A stretch of 23,093 bases of DNA from a virus. The stretch is from positions 1 to 23,093 of the IMG/VR virus record IMGVR_UViG_3300046009_006870, one strand, 5' to 3'. Every line of letters begins with the position of its first letter. The stretch's first letter is position 1. The notes beneath the pieces were generated by a model. That model saw only the letters and a list, made by a program, of their open reading frames with translations. It was not told the DNA's origin and did not search any database. The position numbers and the translations under genes were made by a program. This document shows, piece by piece, positions 19,228 to 23,093 of the stretch.

Positions 19228-19602
19228 CTATAAAGGATAAAATAATTCACATTCACATTCTTCTGTTTCGTAACACGACATACAACATTCAGAAGCTGAT
19301 TTAGTACAGTACAATCTTTGTTGAGTGCCTTTACCATTACAATGAATACAAGTGTTTTCTTCTGCAAAGTTCTCAAACTGCATTAAATCTTCTGTTTCAA
19401 AGCAATAACCATTATCAAACCATTCATCATCCTCTTGTTCAATAGGACACCATTCAGTACCATACACGCAAAACTTACGTGAAATACCTCTCCAATTAAT
19501 CTGTAATTCTGATTGATTTAAGAAAGTAAATACAACTTCACTTTCATCTATGTAATCAGGTCTATAGCCTAATACATAACTCATTAATTTCTCTTTTTCC
19601 AT
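19228..19602 (-). CDS. Cys-rich zinc-binding-like protein
   Basis: A 124-aa protein from ATG 19602 (MEKEKLMSYVLGYRPDYIDE). The C-terminal 45 residues hold repeated Cys pairs, CIHCNGKGTQQ, then ECCMSC and CECEL, like a DnaJ-type zinc ribbon half. The front half is mixed and acidic. The start is fixed by a promoter 23 nt upstream. Frames starting further upstream would begin before transcription. Confidence 0.65.
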   Translation of the reverse strand: MEKEKLMSYVLGYRPDYIDESEVVFTFLNQSELQINWRGISRKFCVYGTEWCPIEQEDDEWFDNGYCFETEDLMQFENFAEENTCIHCNGKGTQQRLYCTKSASECCMSCYETEECECELFYPL

Positions 19603-19624
19603 TGCCAAATGTTTTAATTTTTTA

Positions 19625-19657
19625 CAAATATAACTATTTATTTTAATTCTACACAAA
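19625..19657 (-). promoter_or_regulatory. Promoter of the Cys-rich/winged-helix operon
   Basis: On the minus strand TTTG (19657-19654), 21 nt, TATATTTG (19632-19625), ending 23 nt before ATG 19602. The -33 side carries TTTGTGCAAATTTGTGT, including the shared TTTGTGCAAA element (19667-19658). Confidence 0.78.
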
Positions 19658-19664
19658 TTTGCAC

Positions 19665-19693
19665 AAAAAAACCTTGCTAAATTAATAACAAGG
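19665..19693 (-). terminator. Terminator after the endolysin gene
   Basis: On the minus strand CCTTGTTA pairs with TAGCAAGG (one G-U) across a 6-nt loop, followed by seven T. A second short hairpin (TAAACT/AGTTTA, plus 19696-19715) precedes it in the RNA. The T-run abuts the next promoter's operator-like element. Confidence 0.8.
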
Positions 19694-19744
19694 CTTAAAC
19701 TCATGGCAAAGTTTATCGAAAAGAACTATGTAAATATAGTAATT

Positions 19745-20149
19745 TTATGGTTTAAAAAACCTTTTTCCTGATTTTGGTGGTACAATTTGTACATGTAACC
19801 AAGTTTTCGTAGCTGAAAAGTCTTCCATCCACAATCCTGCGTCTTCCATTACCTTCATATTATTCAACACCCAAGCCTTTAAAGCACCATTTCCATCTGC
19901 AAAATCTACTGCTCTACCAAACAAATGATTAGATTTCATAGGAACTTTTGGTGGATAAATACCTTTTCTAGCGTAAATATTTAAGTGGTGTTTCATTGTA
20001 CGTAGTCCAGATGTAACTGTCATTGGTTTTCCGTACGCTGAACGCACTATATTTACTCTCCTAAGTAATTCAGTTAAGTTTGCTTTTTGCTCGTCTGTAC
20101 ACTCATTAAATGAGCATTGTCCAGACAATAATTCTGACATACTTATCAT
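19745..20149 (-). CDS. Endolysin, M15-family peptidase
   Basis: A 134-aa protein with the zinc-peptidase pattern of Peptidase_M15_3: TVTSGLR (44-50), HLFGRAVDF with His75 and Asp82 (H-x6-D), and WLHVQ with His119. Such enzymes cut peptide bonds in peptidoglycan (D-Ala-D-Ala or related). It has no signal peptide, so it would need the adjacent holin-like protein for release. The start overlaps the holin-like stop by 4 nt. Confidence 0.88.
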   Translation of the reverse strand: MISMSELLSGQCSFNECTDEQKANLTELLRRVNIVRSAYGKPMTVTSGLRTMKHHLNIYARKGIYPPKVPMKSNHLFGRAVDFADGNGALKAWVLNNMKVMEDAGLWMEDFSATKTWLHVQIVPPKSGKRFFKP

Positions 20150-20361
20150 TCTTCTACTTTTTCTACCTTTTGAGCATTATAAACTGCTATCGCGCCGAGT
20201 TTAGCTGATAATATCTCTAGTGCAATCTTAATAAGTGGTTTATGGTCTACCAATCCACTTTCTGCAATAGTCAAAGAAGTACCTGCAAGTACAGTAGTTA
20301 CAACTCCTATTGTTTTGTTTTTCTTTGGAGTTTTATCTCCGATACGTTTAAAAATTCCCAT
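20146..20361 (-). CDS. Holin-like small protein
   Basis: A 71-aa protein with a basic N-terminus (MGIFKRIGDKTPKKNK), a hydrophobic segment TIGVVTTVLAGTSLTIA (17-33), and a weaker second one LIKIALEILSAKLGAIAVYN (43-62). It lies directly upstream of the endolysin with 4-nt overlap. It may let the endolysin reach the wall. The family is not certain. Confidence 0.6.
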   Translation of the reverse strand: MGIFKRIGDKTPKKNKTIGVVTTVLAGTSLTIAESGLVDHKPLIKIALEILSAKLGAIAVYNAQKVEKVEE

Positions 20362-20367
20362 AATTTA

Positions 20368-20490
20368 TCATTTATATATTTTCCATGTTCCATCCGTAAA
20401 AGTCAGCATATATCCAGTACCATCCCTAAAGACTTCCTTTATCTTTTTACCTTCTACTATCATTCCTTCGCAAAACCTTCTTCTAGCCAT
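20368..20490 (-). CDS. Small basic protein, 40 aa
   Basis: A frame from ATG 20490: MARRRFCEGMIVEGKKIKEV then FRDGTGYMLTFTDGTWKIYK. It looks like a small beta-barrel-type fold with repeated 'DGT'. It overlaps the end of the upstream tail gene by 8 nt and stops 7 nt before the holin-like start. Unrecognised. Confidence 0.55.
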   Translation of the reverse strand: MARRRFCEGMIVEGKKIKEVFRDGTGYMLTFTDGTWKIYK

Positions 20491-21379
20491 TGTATTTAGT
20501 TAATTTATCTTTTTTCTTATCTTGTAACTTCGCTGTTATTTTAACAAAGTTAGTAAAATCTATGTAATCCATTGTAGGTGATTCTTCTACAATAAGTGCT
20601 GTATCTTTAAATTCAGAACTAAAATTGAAAGGATTATGGTCGGAAGCGTATATTTCAAACTCTGAAAGTAAGTATAAGTCAATTATTTTATCCGAAGCCT
20701 TTTGTTTGATAGGGTCTGTAAATAAAGTATAATTATTAATTACTTCACGTTGTACATTATAAGATTTTCTGTCTTGATAAACTAAGTTATCTGTAATAAT
20801 TGTAGGTTCACGCTTACCAAAGAAACCAGTTAAACGCATTGTGTCCTCAACTTTAGAATTAGTAAAGTCAATATCTTCAATGGAATGAAATTGATTTAAT
20901 ACAACTCTTAATCGTATTGTTCCTTTAGCTGTATCAGTAGAATAAGTAAGTAATTGATATTCACCCCAAGTAGTAGTTCCTACTACACCATCAACATTCC
21001 ATTCTAGTTTATATGTATAACAACCTTCACCATCTGTAGATAAAACTGTTTTCCATGGAATTGTAGCGTAAAAATCTGTTCCGAATGGATTTACTTTAAA
21101 TTCAGTTTTTGTAGGCTGAAACGTAGCTAAAACATCAACTCCACCAACTTGTTTATACAGTTTAAATTCAATAGTGTCAACTGCTGAATCATTTAGTTTA
21201 AACCATGCAGAAGTAATATCGTTCTTCCAAGTAGTAGTAGGGTCTGTAAGTGATGCTAAAACAAGTTCTGGAACGCAACATTCTTTTGGAGTATCGTCGT
21301 AAACTTCTTTAGGTTTATCACTTCTTTTTTTTATTACTCTAAAACATTTTTTAGTTCTATTGTATAATGGAGTTGGCAT
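20483..21379 (-). CDS. Putative tail or baseplate structural protein
   Basis: A 298-aa protein starting MPTPLYNRTKKCFRVIKKRS, then a large beta-rich part with LYKQVGGVDVLATFQ, YKLEWNVDGVVGTTTWGEYQ and LRVVLNQFHSIEDIDFTNSK, and EFEIYASDHNPFNFSSEF near the end. The two Cys pairs at 33-35 (ECC) and the beta content suit a virion protein. It lies among fibre and lysis genes. I recognise no named family. Confidence 0.6.
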   Translation of the reverse strand: MPTPLYNRTKKCFRVIKKRSDKPKEVYDDTPKECCVPELVLASLTDPTTTWKNDITSAWFKLNDSAVDTIEFKLYKQVGGVDVLATFQPTKTEFKVNPFGTDFYATIPWKTVLSTDGEGCYTYKLEWNVDGVVGTTTWGEYQLLTYSTDTAKGTIRLRVVLNQFHSIEDIDFTNSKVEDTMRLTGFFGKREPTIITDNLVYQDRKSYNVQREVINNYTLFTDPIKQKASDKIIDLYLLSEFEIYASDHNPFNFSSEFKDTALIVEESPTMDYIDFTNFVKITAKLQDKKKDKLTKYNG

Positions 21380-21408
21380 ATAATTAAATTTTTTACTAAG
21401 ATACTTAC

Positions 21409-22023
21409 TTATTCGCAGAGTATTCTGCCTATCTCATTTGTTTTTTGTTTGAACTCATGGTAATTAAAATTCAATTTATTATATTCTTTAACGTAATCAA
21501 GTCCAATATAAGCTACAAAATATCCATCTTTAAAATAAGGTGCTACTATTAATGATTTAATACCTTGTTCTTTTAATGATATTCTAGTAGATGCTTCTTT
21601 TAAACAATCTACATCTTCATATTTGCATTTATCCAACATAACTTCTTGAAGAAATATTGGGAATAAACTAACTGGTAACTTTTGTAATTCTCTGGATTCA
21701 TAACTAATCCCATTTGCACATACTTCGAATGACATGCTAGTGTGATTTCTATGTGTTTGGTCGTAGTAAATTACATTGTTTGAGAACTGGAAAATGTACG
21801 CTCTGTCAGCCTTATAATCTAACATAAGGTTGTTTAACATTTTTTGAATGACAATATTATTGTTAATGTCTTTCTTTACTTCATCTACTTTATTCACCTT
21901 AATTTCAACTACTTCTGTAATTAAAGATTTGTAATAAAATAATACAAAAGCAATTAGCAAAATTATAATTACCAAAGTTTTTGTCTTTCTTAGTTGTTCA
22001 AGTATATTTTTAATTTCATTCAT
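21409..22023 (-). CDS. Membrane-anchored GAF-like domain protein
   Basis: A 204-aa protein. One N-terminal transmembrane helix LVIIILLIAFVLFYYKSL (17-34) is followed by a coiled linker. Then LMLDYKADRAYIFQFSNNVI (66-85) and FEVCANGISYESRELQKLP begin an alpha/beta part, which ends SLIVAPYFKDGYFVAYIGLD. This order resembles a GAF sensor domain and a phage membrane-protein group I recall with 'DRAYIFQFHNG'. It is coupled by a one-base overlap to the tail-fibre gene. Ligand and role are unknown. Confidence 0.62.
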   Translation of the reverse strand: MNEIKNILEQLRKTKTLVIIILLIAFVLFYYKSLITEVVEIKVNKVDEVKKDINNNIVIQKMLNNLMLDYKADRAYIFQFSNNVIYYDQTHRNHTSMSFEVCANGISYESRELQKLPVSLFPIFLQEVMLDKCKYEDVDCLKEASTRISLKEQGIKSLIVAPYFKDGYFVAYIGLDYVKEYNKLNFNYHEFKQKTNEIGRILCE

Positions 22024-23093
22024 TACACTGGTATTTTAATTGCTGAAACATTTAAATCTGCTACTCTCATGTTTGAACTTGATGTGTTTTTAACAAATAC
22101 TTCGACATAATCATTTGTAGTCATGCTTAATTGACAAGATGTAGAACCTGGGTATTCTTGATTGGCAACATCAGTTCTAATTGTCATTTCACTTTCCGCT
22201 AATATCGTTCCGTTTTTTGCTATTCCAACTGATATAACTTGCGAAGTAGAACCCGACCTAACGTTACAATTTACACTAATCTGAAAAGAATTTGAAAATG
22301 CACCAGTGTAAGTAAGTCTATTTGCAGAATGTGAAAACTTAGAGTTGTCGGCACTTGCGGTAGTTGTACCACTCGCCTTCACCCATACGTTTACGTTTGT
22401 AGTACCTATAGTAGTATCTGTAGTGTTGTTTACCATGTACATAAATCCACGTGTAGCTGTATTTGTAATATTTACACAGTTAACAAACAATGCTTTGTTG
22501 CTAGTATGTGTTACTCCTGATACATACGAACCACCACCACTAAAGTTTATAGTATCTAAGATGTATTTTTCATCACCAATAGTAGCACTAGCGTTTACGT
22601 TTAATGCTGTTTCACCTGATAATACAACAAATGAAGAGTAAATAATTCTAAATCTACGTGTAATATTCGCTCCTGATGATATTGTTATTGCTGTACCTGA
22701 TGCTTTACAATCAAATAATGAATTGCTTATTCCAATAGTCCCAATAGTACCATCAAAAGTTAATCCTTGTGAGTTTAAGAAAGCACTATCCGACATCACA
22801 AAGTTTGTATAGTTAGCAATTGTACCAACTGTGTTACAATCTGTAAAGTTTACGCCGAACCAATCTAACGCAGTAGTTACACCATCACCACTTAAATCTA
22901 AAGCTATATCTGCTTCAATTGTTACGTTTCTAATTGGTAGAGAGTAAGAAGAGGTGATTAATGCAGTACCAGTAAGTCCAGTTGACTTTATTCTGCAATT
23001 TTCAGATGAACCACCTAAAATAGTCGTATTAGTGTTACCTACTAACCTATCTCCAGTTAAATCTACTGTAGTAGTAAAATAATAAGTTACGTT
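22023..23093 (-). CDS. Tail fibre / receptor-binding protein, start beyond right edge
   Basis: The frame is open from the right edge to TAA at 22023, at least 356 codons, with the start outside. It is Thr/Ser/Asn/Gly-rich and beta-helix-like in its first half (SGDGVTTALDWFGVNFTDCN, TGTALITSSYSLPIRNVT). The last ~120 residues (NVWVKASGTTTASADNSKFS to SSNMRVADLNVSAIKIPV) resemble a C1q/TNF-like jelly-roll tip. It is probably the trimeric tip that contacts the host surface. A GTG-ATG at 22799 also could start a shorter frame, but the upstream frame reads as the same protein. Confidence 0.75.
   Translation of the reverse strand, partial: NVTYYFTTTVDLTGDRLVGNTNTTILGGSSENCRIKSTGLTGTALITSSYSLPIRNVTIEADIALDLSGDGVTTALDWFGVNFTDCNTVGTIANYTNFVMSDSAFLNSQGLTFDGTIGTIGISNSLFDCKASGTAITISSGANITRRFRIIYSSFVVLSGETALNVNASATIGDEKYILDTINFSGGGSYVSGVTHTSNKALFVNCVNITNTATRGFMYMVNNTTDTTIGTTNVNVWVKASGTTTASADNSKFSHSANRLTYTGAFSNSFQISVNCNVRSGSTSQVISVGIAKNGTILAESEMTIRTDVANQEYPGSTSCQLSMTTNDYVEVFVKNTSSSNMRVADLNVSAIKIPV

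Overview
The window reads as part of a double-stranded DNA tailed phage (or prophage) of a Bacteroidota host, most likely a flavobacterium. It is AT-rich and densely packed, and almost every gene is on the minus strand. Genes lack Shine-Dalgarno sites and have A-rich leaders. Nearly all recognisable promoters match the Bacteroidota -7 element TAnnTTTG, often with a TTG or TTTG box 17-23 nt upstream. Proteins recognisable by motif include terminase, HK97-type portal and prohead protease, M15 endolysin, ERF recombinase, ThyX, DUF3127, Gp157 and DUF3310. Family assignments come from motifs read by eye, without database searches.

Layout, left to right. 1-2855 is the head module: an edge-truncated gene, a putative head-tail connector, a 63-aa protein and the prohead protease on minus, then the portal gene inverted on plus. 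The protease and portal are driven by interlocked divergent promoters. No major capsid gene lies at its usual place after the protease. 2878-2952 holds back-to-back terminators. 3031-7360 (minus) runs from a DUF3127 SSB-like gene through small membrane proteins, MazG-like and DUF3310 genes to the small and large terminase. 7361-8190 is the largest gap: a probable frameshifted helix-turn-helix gene, palindromes, a G/T-rich strand-skewed segment and five TTTGTGYAAA repeats.

8191-9900 is an operon of eight small unknown proteins with its own promoter and terminator. 9901-10382 is non-coding, with a promoter, palindromes and a CTATAC repeat array. 10383-11228 has an HNH/AP2 homing endonuclease behind a structured leader RNA and a small unknown gene. 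11257-15234 carries recombination and nucleotide genes: ERF annealing protein, Gp157, a glucosaminidase-like protein, ThyX and many small ORFs. 15307-18469 is the replication module: a SegE-like GIY-YIG protein, a DnaB/RecA-like ATPase, and an initiator whose gene contains six 11-bp repeats beside a (TTTTC)5 tract, a likely origin. 18514-18604 is a second structured RNA with the same pseudoknot topology as the HNH leader. 18638-19602 has a winged-helix protein, a membrane protein and a Cys-rich protein. 19745-23093 is the lysis/tail module: M15 endolysin, holin-like protein, tail proteins, a membrane-anchored GAF-like protein and a tail fibre entering from the right edge.

The most unusual signals are the two leader RNAs that share one 'terminator-in-a-pseudoknot' topology, the iteron-like candidate origin inside the initiator gene, a repeated operator-like motif shared by several promoters, and the inverted portal with the capsid gene missing from its expected place.
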